NCBI GenBank assembly: GCA_035235625.1
Contig: CP141150.1
Coordinates: 12,338,001-12,402,000, forward strand
Direction of reading: 5' to 3'
DNA: 64,000 bases
Source of the DNA: Saururus chinensis
Taxonomy: Eukaryota; Streptophyta; Magnoliopsida; Piperales; Saururaceae
A program made the position numbers and the translations under genes. Below are positions 24,681-36,900 of this stretch, piece after piece; within the stretch, counting starts at the first letter, position 1, and the number at the start of each line of letters is the position of its first letter. A model generated the notes under the pieces. That model worked only from the letters and a program-made list of their open reading frames with translations, was not told where the DNA came from and searched no databases.

Positions 24681-25330
24681 GAGTTTAATATCTGTCTGAT
24701 CGATCTAGAAAATCACTAGATTGCTATTAAAACTAATACTTTTAATAAGTAAGAATTAAGGGCTCTAGCCTCTTTGCGTAAATTTTTTTTATTAAGTGGA
24801 AACGATTAAAATCTCTTTCTCTTTTCTCCTCTAGGTTTTCCTCTCTTTAATTTCATAATTTTATAACCCTTATATAGCTATATAAGTTGGTTTAAGACTT
24901 GTACTTGAATAAGGAATGAAATAGAAATTAGAAGGCCTTAAATCAAGTAAATTGTTCTTAAAACAATCGATTGTTATAAATAGCAATCGTTCGGTCAATG
25001 TTTTTAATGTGCACGATTATTTAATCGATCGATCGATGGCAAGAGTAATTGACCTACAACTCTTAGCTTCATTTTGAACAAGGCTGAATCAACAAGCGAT
25101 CGATTATTCCGTCCTTCACATTTTGTAGCGATTGATCGTTATGCCTATTTTTTGATATTTTTTCCTTTTTACCTTAAAACCTTTTGAAACCTCTATAATT
25201 ACTTTTTAACCTTTTCCAAGTAATTTATTGATGCTAATGTGATCTTGATAAACTTCAAAACCCTTCACATTCTTTAGTATTTTAACTAACAAGAACATGC
25301 ATGATCCTATTTTTTAAGTCTATCATTCCA
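24681..25330. repeat. Dispersed retroelement-like repeat, copy 2
   Basis: Same family as 22130-22900. It carries ATCGATCGATCGATGGCAAG near 25022, the counterpart of similar GATCGAT runs at 49430 and 50870 in segment II. Non-coding. Confidence 0.45.
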
Positions 25331-25449
25331 AATCTTACTTAATCACAACAACCTCAAATTAGACTCATTACATATATATAGTTTTTTGACATAATTTTGG
25401 CAATGAAATTAGTCAATAAATAAGACATATAACTTATATGTTCTTACCA

Positions 25450-26830
25450 TATCCCTGTTTGGCTATTTCTTGTCAAAACACTATACATTTGAAAATTAAA
25501 ATAAAATTATAACTCTTCACATAGTGCTTTAACTTTCAACTTTATTTGTAATAACTTGACACTATAAATTAACTTTCAAATTTGTACATAATAACTTAAC
25601 ACTATAAATATTCAACATAACTCAATTAAACTTAAAATTATTAATTTAGAATTGAGCTTAAAAAGCCTTTTATAATCTTGTACTTATCCTACATACTTCA
25701 AATCAAATTGATTTGGATAGCACTATCCAACCAATTATTAAGATAAATACCTTTATTTTCATCAATCACTTCTATCTTTTTGACATATATAAACAAAAAG
25801 TTAAAGTCATAATTAATAAACATGCACAATAATAGATCCATTAAGTTATAATCATCAAATAAAGACATGAGAGTAAATAAAACCATTAATACAACATATG
25901 TCGAATACGTATTCCATAATAAAATGAGTTTCAAGAGTACACCACATCATCATAATGAAACATAAATGAATTAAACAAGTTTTAAAACATGGAATACATG
26001 AAAAGTGATAAAAAAAAACATCAATCATCAGCTACATCATCATCTCCACTCTGCACCCCCTCACTGTTTGCTCGTGGATAGGGAGATTTGATCAGGCTAT
26101 CAAAGTCTGTAAATCTCTGTAACACTACATCCTAGAACACTTTGAACTTTGTTATCTTTTATAATTGATCATCATTTGTATGTGGAGGTGGATCTAAAGT
26201 TACATCTAACCTATCTGCTGCATCCCGGTCTCCCTGGGGCTCATGATCATTACCCTAATAGTGAGATAGCATGTGTTAAACCACTCCAATGTCAATAAGG
26301 CACAACCCAGTCATAATCAACATCTTCCTAGGTACTCTAACATGCAATGCTGTAAAGATCCAACATAGAATGTATGGATGCAGTAGCATCTTATGGGTGT
26401 GGTCACGCAAGAACTCCATAATCCTCCCAAAAATGATAGAAGGTAAATCATCCTCTAAATGAGGTTGGGCTAAGAGGCATAGTAATCTTGCAATTGTTCT
26501 TTCTACTCACTCCTTCTTAGCACTTCACACATCATACTTTGCAATAACATGAAGTATACGAAAGTCTCGGGTCATCGAATGTGCAGAGATCTGGACCTTG
26601 TGGCAATCCAATAAAGTGGCAAATAATTCATTGTTCGGTGGAAAAACATATACAATGAATGAAAATGTGAGTTCACTCCTCTCATATCCAATAACATCAT
26701 TAATAACATCAAGTATCACATGCACCTGAGCTCCTATGGTAACTCCTACTAGTGCACTATTATTATCCAAACAGAGTGATACATACAACTGCCTAACTAG
26801 TCTAGGGTAGACTAGTTGTCCTGAGGTGAA
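25450..26830 (-). other. Segment-I-specific insertion with an unidentified ORF relic
   Basis: Segment II runs continuously from the match of 25450 to the match of 26830, so these 1.38 kb are an insertion here or a deletion there. The minus strand is open at 26525-26857 (110 codons, ending DFRILHVIAKYDV) and stays largely readable to about 26040 (for example RIMEFLRDHTHKMLLHPYILC). It resembles the degenerate 'plant transposon protein' frames common in plant genomes, but I cannot name a domain. Confidence 0.35.
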
Positions 26831-27906
26831 AATGGTAGAAAATAAATACTCAAACAAAGTAATTAAATATAATAATTGATGCGTTATTTATAGCCTGCAT
26901 TTCCTATTGGATGTGTAGACGTACTCACACATCCTTAGTGGTGAAGATTGTTAGTTGAGGAGTTGTTGCCGCCAGTAAAAGCAAAAGGAGGTCAATGTAG
27001 TTATTCAAGTGTAACTTGATGTAAGGCTCGCTTATAAGCACCCGATATGCCAAAGTGTACTTTATTTTATCATGGATAATCTTGTGCTTGTATTCTTGAC
27101 TTAGTTTAAATGGTTTTGAAATGAATAAGTATGGTATGCAAATTTTGCTGTACCTTATGAATACAGTTTTATGAGGAACTTTAAAATAATTAAAAATAGT
27201 TTTCCGCCATAACTACTTTGATTTCACGTTGAAAAAGCACTGTAAAATTCTGAGTCTTAACATATATAGAAAGGATGAACAAACCCTGCAGAATTACTTG
27301 GCAAGTCTTTTTGGAAAAACAACATCCCCAGTCATGCACAAAATCTTGCTTTGCAAAAGATAATATTCTTTACCATTCCAGAATTCAACTTCATAATAAA
27401 CTCCTGAATTTAATACTCAATCAACTATTCCTTATCACCAGTAATGATACCAAGTCCTAGTTGCGGAAGCATCTTAATTCAAATCCATCTTCTATTCCAT
27501 CATATCCATCATTATGAGCACTTATTTTCTTATTCAATTCTGGCATGGCACTATCCAAACTACAGAAAGACCTGCACATGTTGTACGTAGCTTTCAATTA
27601 ACTGCAGTTTAGATATGTTTATAGAGAAAAACCAGGTTCCCTTTTTAACAAACTTTGAGGCAGAACTTAAATAGAACTGCCATACATGTAAGAGATGCCG
27701 CATTCTACTCTCTGATTGATGTTTAAAATTTTACCTTCTCTTGCTTTGTCAAGTTTGTAACATGTAAGATTAGTCCTTCAAAAGGTAAATACCAATAGAA
27801 CTGCACGCAAACCTTTGTTATCTATGAAAAGGCATTACATACGCAGGATATCTTCCCCGAGATCGAGAAGATCATTATTGAGTGCCTTATTATAGGTAAA
27901 ATACAC
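26831..27906. other. Conserved 3' flank of chitinase A, no gene
   Basis: It aligns with segment II 51310-52660 apart from insertions there. No reading frame is conserved between the copies. Confidence 0.6.
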
Positions 27907-27915
27907 TATTAAGTT

Positions 27916-28027
27916 GAATGTGTCTATATCCACCTCAATAATCATTAGAGTACCTCAATAACCCATAAACCATCTGCGAGTAAAATGGGGCATTAAGGGG
28001 ATTATTAGGGTGCATATACACGCATTC
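27916..28027. mobile_element. Mutator-type MITE behind chitinase A stop codon
   Basis: A 112-bp element with about 27-bp terminal inverted repeats (GAATGTGTCTATATCCACC on the left, GAATGCGTGTATATGCACC as the reverse complement of the right end). It is flanked by perfect 9-bp duplications TATTAAGTT (27907-27915 and 28028-28036). The 9-bp duplication points to Mutator-like transposition. The chitinase stop codon is at 28038-28040, so the MITE supplies the start of the 3' UTR. A worn counterpart lies at about 52668-52760 behind chitinase B. Confidence 0.8.
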
Positions 28028-28037
28028 TATTAAGTTA

Positions 28038-29074
28038 TCACAGTGCAACCCTCAAAGACGAAGAGAATGGCCTCTGGTTGTAACAGTCGAGGTTGGCACC
28101 ATAGGAAACGCCCAACAAATCACAGTATCTTTTGTAGAAACCAATTCGATCGGCAACCCTGCTATCAATTCCTTTGCCACATTCAAGCCTGCCGTTGATT
28201 ATGTTTGTGACAACACCAAAACCAGGCTGCCTCCCGGCCGCGACATCGGCACACGACGGTTTCCACCTGCCAGTCATCACGTCATGGGGTGATGGATTGG
28301 GCGACTGCGGCGTCATCCAGAACCAGATGGCCGTCATAAAGGAGATGGTGGCGTCTGTGGAACGAGAGATCATGAGAACAAGCTTAGCTAAACTGATATT
28401 TTTGCTGTAAAATTTTGTTCAACTGACTTAAATAAGCATAAACAGATGATCCTCTTACCAATTACATAAGTGGCATTTTTGTAATTGAAAATGGTGCTAC
28501 CTTTGCTCTAATCACCCATTATATGTGCCATTTTTGTAATTAAAAAAACTATAGAAATGTCACAGAATACTGAGAGGGCATAGGAATGAGGTCATTTGAA
28601 AAAGGAAATTTAGAACATGAATTTGTCAGGTTGAACTAGTAAACAACCTGTAGTTTCGCGTGAAGTTTGAGCTAGGAAAGCTGCAAGCTCTCTTTTGCGG
28701 GTGACCGAGTCCCCAGTGGTACCAAAACCACTGAAGGAATTGGCTGCAGAAATGAAGCCATCGTAGGTGTAGAAGTTCTTCCCAGGACATGCAGCATCAT
28801 TACGGTGCGTAAGTATCTGATTAAAGATGGCCTGGGTGATGATGGAGTCCACTCCAGTGACATTCGATGGGCCGGTTGTAGGCATCGAGCCCATGGCACA
28901 TTGACTCTGGCATCCATCCCCACAGTAGGGAGGGGTGGTACCACACCAGCCAAACTGGCTGCAGCACAGCCCTCCCGGGCAGAGGGCACCCCTGGCTTGG
29001 CTGCCACACTGTTCGCCGTGAGCAGACAGCAAGGTGGCCAAGGAGAACAAAAGAGCAAAAATCCAAGCACCCAT
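28038..29074 (-). pseudogene. Class I chitinase A, deletion pseudogene
   Basis: Exon 1 (28648-29074, start MGAW) encodes a signal peptide, a full hevein chitin-binding domain (EQCGSQ to CQSQC), a short hinge and the first part of the GH19 catalytic domain. The catalytic-acid motif reads TSRETTG instead of TSHETTG (His to Arg; Glu kept). The donor CAG|GTTGTT is intact. Exon 3 sequence survives at 28038 to about 28360 (TDATISF to the stop). Against gene B, about 352 bp (B positions 53095-53446) is missing: the intron 1 acceptor, all of exon 2 with the second catalytic Glu (CFVQEQG), intron 2, and 68 bp of exon 3. No spliced product can be a chitinase; a truncated hevein-like protein of about 150 residues is conceivable by reading into intron 1. 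I chose MGAW because it is shared by all three copies and upstream ATGs fall out of frame or too near the TATA box. Confidence 0.9.
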
Positions 29075-29111
29075 TTTGCTTAGAAACACTTCGCATGGAG
29101 GAGGAGAGGGC

Positions 29112-29156
29112 TTAAATAGACTTAGGAAGGGAAGCAGAGGTGGTTCTCCTTTGACT
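29112..29156 (-). promoter_or_regulatory. Chitinase A core promoter: TATA box and W-box
   Basis: TATTTAA on the minus strand at 29112-29118 lies 38 bases before the MGAW codon. TTGACT at 29151-29156 (plus strand) is a W-box core, the site bound by WRKY factors. Both are kept in copies B and C. Confidence 0.65.
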
Positions 29157-29198
29157 AGTCATAGATTATAATATCCTCTTGTGTAATTGTGTTGGGGT

Positions 29199-30790
29199 TG
29201 GGGCTGCATCTCGGTTCGGTTCTTGTTGGTTCCTACAAGAATATAACCCGAACCAAAATCTTGGAACCCAACTGGAACTGAGTAAGGAACCGGTTTTGTC
29301 AAAACCAACAAGAAACCAAAATCGAACCGAGAACTAGTTCAAAACCGAGATTTTTCCACCACCTCGGCTGAGCTCGCCAACATCCCAACCTCCCCTCCAT
29401 CCATTGTCCGCTCGTCCTACTGCACTTCATACACCTTCAACAAAATGTCAAACACCCAATCGGGAGAGAATGGAGGCCTTCGGGGTTCCTCTCCCATTTT
29501 GTCACATGTCCGACTAATGGTGGCTAACACACAAAATGGGAGGAGAACCCTGATGGCCACTTGTCCTTGCAGTGGGAAGAGGTGGTGGCACCAACTTGGG
29601 CTCGAACTATGGTGGAAGGTGAGATCTGTGGCGGGGGTGAAGGAATTGCAAGGCATGGTATTCATGTGTGTGAACAACAAAGGAAGACGGCGAGGGGGAG
29701 ATGATGAGGAGGATATGGAGGAGGCCGGGGGAAGGTCTTGGCAAGGGAAGAGGAGACAGGTGCATTGCAAGCAAAGGGGCAGAGCAGGGAGTGATGGCGG
29801 GAGACGAGCTAGCCAAGAAGTGGGTGTGTGTTAGAGGAGGGCATGGGGAGGGGGAGGAGGCGCGGCTGAGGGGATCGTTGAACTGTACAAGGAGAGGGTA
29901 GAGATGAAGGCAAGGTAGGCGGAGACGGAAGCAAAGAGGAGGAGGGAGGTGGGAGAGTCAGTGTCGAAATCGGAGAGCGGGGTGGGGGTGGGGGTGGAGT
30001 AGACACAGTCGAACAGGAGGTCATTGATGTTGCTAGGGGGAGGAGGAGGCTTGGTGAAGGATGGAGGCGAGGGTGGGGACCGGGATTGTAACCTTGCTAG
30101 CTGCAAGCTGATGATGGGAGGTGGCGTGGGGGTGGTGGCTAATGGAGGAGGAGGTGGTGGAGGGAGAGGGGAGGGCGTTAGGGTGGTGTCCAGCGGGAGC
30201 TCGGTGGAGGGTGGAGCAGCATACAGGAGGGGAGGAAGGCAAACCTATGAGGGGAGGGCTGAGAGGTGGTGTTGAGGTGGTGGCCAGTGGGAGGAGGAGG
30301 TGGTGGAGGGATAGGGGAGGCGGGTCAGGGTTTTAGCCGGTGGCCAGTGGGAGATCGGTCTAGGGTTGAGCCCCGGAGTGGCGGACTGGATGGGAGGGAG
30401 CTTAGGGAGGTGATGGGCAGTGGGACTGTAGGAGGGAGGGTTTGGGTTAGATAAGAAAAATGAGCTTTATCTCGGCAATCTATTTAATTAAACGAATGAG
30501 GCTATGTGTACCCTAATAATTTTCTCAGTACCCCAATAACCCTATAAACTCGCTCATGAATTTATAAGTAAAACAGGATATGAAGGGATTATTGAGGTGC
30601 ATATAGCCTCATTCTAATTAAACTGTCAAAATTAGTGTAGAAAAAAAAGTAAAAAAAATTTGGCTTGGTTTGGTTTCGGGTTTTGATAAGCCGGAACCAA
30701 ACTGCTCGGTTCCTTAGCTCAAAGACCCGAACAGGAACCAAACCGATTAATTTCATTTCGGTTCAGTTCTGAATTTTTAGTGCAGCCTCT
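29199..30790. mobile_element. Non-autonomous hAT-like element in chitinase A upstream region
   Basis: It is absent from copies B and C, whose sequences run straight across. The left end TTGGGGCTGCA and the right end (reverse complement AGAGGCTGCA) are degenerate hAT termini. The flanks TGTTGGGG and AGCTGGGG are a worn 8-bp duplication. Subterminal GGTTCGGTTC motifs occur inverted at the two ends. The middle (29340-30460) is strikingly purine-rich on the plus strand, so the minus strand reads as Pro/Ser-rich frames; it may be captured coding DNA, but I recognise no family. A Mutator-type MITE lies inside (30494-30614). Confidence 0.65.
30494..30614. mobile_element. Mutator-type MITE, second copy
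   Basis: A 121-bp element with inverted ends GAATGAGGCTATGTGTACCC and (reverse complement) GAATGAGGCTATATGCACC, flanked by perfect 9-bp duplications TAATTAAAC (30485-30493 and 30615-30623). Same family as 27916-28027; nested in the hAT-like element. Confidence 0.85.
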
Positions 30791-31311
30791 AGCTGGGGAC
30801 CGTGACAAATTGGTCATTGGAAACTAGAGAAAGACTCCATTAGATGAAAATCCGCCCCACTTTGATTTGATTCACGGCCAGGTAAAATATTAGCTTGAAC
30901 AAGTGAGATGTATAGTTAGGGTAGGTTGGACAAAAACCATAAAATAAAGAGATATATCAAATTTTTGAGAAACTTTTGGGTGTGAGTCTCACCGTGTTGG
31001 TTATGTATTTCACCAGTTACCAAAGGACTTATCACCATGTTATAACCATCAGTGTTTTAGTATCTTACATACATGCTAATAGTATGTGACACACACCCAA
31101 AAATTTCTCGAAAACTTTCTATCTCTCTACAATCCATTTTATGTGCTTGGTCTTTGTTCGCCAAGTATTTCATGTGGGTACCAGTACTGCTAATAGATAA
31201 CATCTGAATGAATTCACTTATCCCATTTAGCTATGGAAAGTATAATCTTTTGTTGTCTTAAATTTTTTGTTACATAACTTTCTGAGCTTAATGAAAGGGG
31301 GCATCTCCCCC
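30791..31311. other. Proximal upstream flank of chitinase A, no gene
   Basis: It matches gene B upstream sequence (54480-54840) and the reverse complement of sequence before gene C (about 63690-63720). It contains TTTTGTTACATAACTTTCTGAGC-like sequence leading into module U. Non-coding. Confidence 0.6.
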
Positions 31312-32290
31312 AAATTTTTACCGATAGAAAAAAATTACCTTAGATGACTATGATCTTGCCTTATTATGTCTTATGTTAGACTACCAAGACGTCTCGATGA
31401 GTGGTAAACTCGATTGTGTTGTGTTGTCTCTTTGCTCCATCTGCTTGCCACATCTTTTTGTGATCTAGAATATTCTGATACTTTAAAGTACTCCTATGTT
31501 TTTGGGGTAGGTGATACGTCTTTCCGATTCATAAGTAGCATTACCATTTTTATGTTTCGCATTGCTTCTTCATCACTACCACAATAAACTAAACCAAATT
31601 CAATGCCACTGGCAGCCAATTCAATGACACTAGTAACCTGCAATACTAAACTCTAATTAGAATCATGCTAAACTGCTGCTAACTTGTTTTGTTTAATTTT
31701 TTTTTGGTTTGGCTCTTTCATGCATGAACATGATGCAGCTAGGTCATCATCCGGAACCATTCAATTAATGTGTGGCACAGGAGTAATCTATCACCTATGG
31801 AACCTGACGTTGAATAAATATTTTCATTTTCACAATTTTATGTAACCAAAAATTGACTCTAATTGTTATATTTGGGGTCAATATTTTCTATTCGTTTATA
31901 TTGATATCCTATGAATTGAATCGGACTTTGTACAGAGAGTATCAACTAGGGAAGTTCACTGTCATAAAAAAACACCTAGGGAATGTCACTAGCCAAAAAA
32001 AAAGTCGGAAAATGAACGTCATCCAAAATACAAAGCTTTTTGTAACTTATAAAGGAAGGTGATATGTCTCTTTCCTTCTCGTAATTAATTGTAGCATTTC
32101 TTTGGTCTGCTAGCTATAGTAATTTTCATTCTTTTATGCTATTGAAACGTTGACTCTTAAGTGTCCGACAGGAACTGTTATTCGATAATATTGATCTTAT
32201 GGATAGAATCGAACCTAGTACATGATATTATTATATCAATTAGGAGAGGTCCCTAACAAAAAACAAAAAGAGAGAGACTAAAAAGTCTAA

Positions 32291-32444
32291 GGAGCAGTTT
32301 GAGAGGCATTAGGTTTTGGAGAAATCGCTTTCCTCTCTTCTTCATAAAAGTTGAAAGAGAAGTCATTTTTTCCCATTGATATGAGATATTGTACCCAAGG
32401 GAAAAAATCGATTTATCCTCCAAAGGAGCTTCTAAACAACCCCT
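32291..32444. mobile_element. Tourist-like MITE, tandem unit 1
   Basis: Copy of the 960-1123 element with the same TAA flanks and termini; 154 bp. Confidence 0.65.
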
Positions 32445-33211
32445 TAAGATGTATGCTAAAAGAGTGTGTCGTGATAAGGCCAAAGGGCATGGGGCTATCA
32501 CATCGTAATTTGTGTGCAGGTAGAAGAGCTTACATAGTATTTCATGTTGCTTATGATAGGACACATTATGTTGTTTCATCTTATCTTATCTAATTCTTAA
32601 AAGAGATGAAGTCATGATGCAAAATTTTTAGCAGGTGCACAATGTACTTTTAAGAGTGCAAACAAGGAGCAAGTTTTTTTTCCCCTATGTTTTCTCATAG
32701 GAGGAGATATAATTTTAGTATTCCACTCAAACAATGTGTCCATGCTGAGCAAGCACCTAAGAGCAGTTGATTTTAAAAATCTTTAGCCTATATGGTAAGT
32801 GCATTGTATCAAGCTAATACTAATGTATGCCCGTGTGTACGCCATTGATTTTTAAAATCGACATATCACCCATGGTTCCACACCATGGCCACATTGTTGG
32901 AGAGCATTAAATACGAAGCGATGCTTACCGAAGGAGAAATAATTCAAGGGTTTTGTTTATATAGTGGGCACTGAGGGAAAAAAGCGGATATGGTGCGCCC
33001 TTTTTTTTCTTCTTTTTAGACCGTTACAATTGGGGGGCATCATTGTTTGCTTATAGAGGGTAGGTTGGACAAAGACCATAAAATAAAGAGATATATCAAA
33101 ATTTTGAGAAACTTATGGGTGTGAGCCTCACCGTGTTGGTTATGTATTTCACCAATTACCAAAGGATTTATCACCATGTTATAACCATCAGTGTTTTAGT
33201 ATCTTACATAC

Positions 33212-33660
33212 TGATGATGCAAATTCTGGAAGTAAACCTGCATAAGAAAGGGAAGGCTCCTCCGACGCCCAAGTCAGATACAGGAAGAGAGTTAGAAAGT
33301 CCAAGAGAGGCTTGAAGTTACGTACCTTATAGTTTATATAGGAGCACGTCGTATAATCTTTCTAGGATCTCATACCTTGATTACAGGAGGCAGTTGACTG
33401 ATGAGGATAAACTACAACTGGTGCAGAACTTTGACTAATTCAGAGTTAACCCTTTGACTAATTCAAAGGGTGTTACAACTGCCTCCTGTAATCAAGGTAT
33501 GAGATCCTAGAAAGATTATACGACGTGCTCCTATATAAACTACAAGGTACGTCTCTTCATGCCTCTCTTGGACTTTCTAATTCTCTTCCTGTATCTGACT
33601 TGGGAGTCGGAGGAGCCCTCCCTTTCTTATGCAGGTTTACTTCCAGAATTTGCATCATCA
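33212..33660. mobile_element. Inverted-repeat element with LTR-like arms
   Basis: A 449-bp insertion. Arms 33212-33396 and 33476-33660 (185 bp each) are near-perfect reverse complements; the outer 42 bases are identical. The ends are TGATGATGCA and TGCATCATCA, flanked by 5-bp duplications CATAC (33207-33211 and 33661-33665). The 5-bp duplication and TG..CA ends fit LTR-retroelement integration. Each arm contains a TATA-like CCTATATAAACTAC, so it looks like a short LTR joined head to head with an inverted copy of itself around an 80-base loop. The empty site is seen at about 31069-31078. A transcript would fold into a long hairpin. Confidence 0.8.
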
Positions 33661-33943
33661 CATACTATGCTGATAGGTCCTTTGATAAGTAATAAAACAT
33701 ACAGCCAACATAGTATGTGACACACACCCAAAATTATCTGGAAAACTTTCTATCTCTCTACAATCCATTTTATGTGCTTGGTCTTTGTTCGCCGTGTATT
33801 TCATGTGGGTACCTGTACTGCTAATAGGTAACATCTGAATGAATTCAGTTATCCCATTTAGCTATGGAAAGTATAATCTTTTGTTGTCTTAAATTTTTTG
33901 TTACATAACTTTCTGAGCTTAATGAAAGGGGGCATCTCCCCCA

Positions 33944-36900
33944 AATTTTTACCGATAGAAAAAAATTACCTTAGATGACTATGATCTTGCCTTATTATGT
34001 CTTATGTTAGACTACCAAGACGTCTCTATGATTGGTAAACTCGATTGTGTTGTGTTGTCTCTTTGCTCCATCTGCTTGCCACATCTTTTTGTGCTCTAGA
34101 ATATTCTGATTCTTTAAAGTACTCCTATGTTTTTGGGGTAGGTGATACATCTTTCCGATTCATAAGTAGTGTTACCATTTTTATGTTTCGCATTGATTCT
34201 TCCTCACTACCACAATAAACTAAACCAAATTCAATGCCACTGGCAGCCAATTCAATGACACTGGTAACCTGCAATACTAAACTCTAATTAGAATCATGCT
34301 AAACTGCTGATAACTTGTTTTGTTTAATTTTTTTTGGTTTGGCTCTTTCATGCATGAACATGATGCAGCTAGGTCATCATCTGGAACCATTCAATTAATG
34401 TGTGGCACAGTAGTAATCTATCACCTATGGAACCTGACGTTGCATAAATATTTTCATTTTCACAATTTTATGTAACCAAAAATTGACTCTAATTGTTATA
34501 TCTAGGGTCAATATTTTCTATTCGATTATATTGATATCATATGAATTGAATCGAACTTAGTACAGAGTATCAACTAGGGAAGTTCACTGTCATAAAAAAA
34601 AACCTAGGGAATGTCACTGGCCAAAAGAAAAGTTTGAAAATGAACGTCATCCAAAATACAAAGCTTTTGTTATTTACAAAGGAAGGTGATATGTCCCTTT
34701 CCTTCTCGTAATTAATTGTACCATTTCTATGGTCTGCTAGCTATAGTAATTTTCATTCTTTTATGCTATTGAAACGTTTGACTCTTAAGTGTCCGACAGG
34801 AACTGTTATTCAATTATATCGATCTTATGGATAGAATCAAACGTAGTACATGATATTATTATATCAATTAGGAGAGGTCCCTAACAAAAAACAAAAAGTG
34901 AGAGACTAAAAAGTCTAAGGAGCAGTTTGAGAGGCATTAGGTTTTGGATAAATCGCTTTCCTCTCTTCTTCATAAAAGTTGAAAGAGAAGCCATTTTTTC
35001 CCATTGATATGAGATATTGTACCCAAGGGAAAAAATCGATTTATCCTCCAAAGGAGCTTCTAAACAACCCCTTAAGATGTATGCTAAAAGAGTGTGTCGT
35101 GATAAAGCCAAAGGGCATGGAGCTATCACATCGTAATTTATGTGCAGGTAGAAGAGCTTACAAAGTATTTCATGTTGCTCATGATAGGAGACATTATGTT
35201 GTTTCATCTTATCTTATCTAATTCTAAAAAGAGATGAAGTCATGATGCAAAATTTTTAGCAGGTGCACAATGTACTTTTAAGAGTGCAAACAAGGAGCAA
35301 GTTTTTTTTCCCCTATGTTTTCTCATAGGAGGAGATAGAATTTTAGTATTCCACTCTAATAATGTGCCCATGCTGAGCAAGCACCTAAGAGCAGTTGATT
35401 TTAAAAATCTTTGGCCTACATGGTAAGTGCATTGTATTAAGCTAATACTAATGTATGCCCGTGTGTACGCCATTGATTTTTAAAATCCACAAATCACCCA
35501 TGGCTCCACACCATGGCCACATTGTTGGAGAGAAACATTAAATACAAAGCGATGCTTACCATAGGAGAAATAATTCATGGGTTTTGTTTATATAGTGGGC
35601 ACTGAGGGAAAAAAGCGGATATGGTGCGCCCTTTTTTTCTTCTTTTTAGACCAGTACAATTGGGGGGCATCATTTTTTTGCTTTGGAAGTTTGATTAGCC
35701 ACGGGCTTTGTAAAGGCCCACCCCCAAAATGATATCATTTCCTTGAAGTGGTTATTTTCCACATCTCATTAACTAGTCCACCCACCCCAAACTCTACACC
35801 ACACTCTCTTGTCGAAGAATTTCTCAGCGCACTCCTCACTTGGCGACCACTGATTACCATGCGGAAGTTTTGGCATTATTTGGACGCTGTCAATTGTTCA
35901 CTATGAGTGATTGGTCACCACCACAATGTTTCCATAAACTATGTGGTACCTGAATATATTTTAGCAGTGGCCAGCCAATGTCAAATGGTGAGCATTATAA
36001 TTATAATACCCAGAAATTTTATTAGAAAATTTTTTCTTCAACATGGGTCGTTAGTGAGACACCAATGTGTAAAGTTATTTAATAATTGTAAATTATTTAG
36101 ATGCAAATATTTGGTGAGTTCTTTTATGAGTATGTTAGAGCTCGGAAAAATTAGCATAATGAGCCCAAAAATGCTAAATTGGATACTAGGTCTAAAGTTT
36201 TGACATCGAAAAGTGTGCAGTATGGGTATTACTCACTTGAAGAGTATGAGAAAACTAACTCATGTAGGGTCTAGTTTTGTAGGGCTCATCGATACGAACC
36301 CAATGGTACCAAAAATGTATGAATCAATATCTGGGAGAGAAAGTTACACGTGTTTAAAGTTTTTATTTTTTAAAAAATAACAATTATAAATATTAGATTT
36401 ATTGTATCAGGCTTATGTTAGTTGGACTGATGCCAGCCATGACGCACGACAGGACCCTGCACATTACATGTGGGCATTTCTCAACTCACTCCTCACTAAC
36501 AGGTGGCCACTGATTACCATGCCGAAGTTTTGGCACTATTTGGACATTGTCAATTAGTGAACACTATGACAGTGATTGGCCACCACCAAAATGTTCCCAT
36601 AAACATTGTAGTCCCTAAAAATATTTTAAGAGTGGCCAGCCAATGTCAATTAGTGAGCACTATAATTGTAATACCCACAGATTTTATTAGAAAAAAATTT
36701 CCTGAACGTGGGTCGTTGGTGAGGCACAAATGTGTCAATGACTACATCAATAGAGCTATCGGCAAACCAACAATGTCAATAGCATGAACGCAAACCCCTT
36801 AAAGCCAAAATCGTGGTTAGTTATGCAGATTCTGATGGAGTCAATTGGCTACCCTCCTTAAAAGCCATGATTTTATTTTTGTAAAATGACTCTTTGGAGA

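Larger units (their letters stand above)
30918..35690. repeat. 2.1-kb tandem duplication including module U
   Basis: Unit 1 (30918-33053) and unit 2 (about 33057-35690) share the same order from GGGTAGGTTGGACAAA to the CATCATT..TTTGCTT end, with a few percent mismatches. Unit 2 is longer mainly because of the hairpin element at 33212-33660 and about 60 bases next to it. Frames in both units (for example 32253-32579 and 34881-35207) are open but are MITE-derived. Confidence 0.85.

Noticed and set aside
29445-30336. Many overlapping frames such as Pro/Ser-rich (minus) and Gly/Arg-rich (plus)
   Set aside because: Frames are open on several phases at once because of purine bias; no recognised domain, and the region sits inside a hAT-like element.
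32253-32579. 108-codon minus-strand frame conserved at 34881-35207
   Set aside because: Similarity reflects the recent tandem duplication; much of the frame is the Tourist-like MITE and it is not open in the same form at 900-1250.
33397-33405. CTGATGAG resembling the hammerhead ribozyme core
   Set aside because: No GAAA box or matching stems follow at the required distance; it lies in the loop of the hairpin element.
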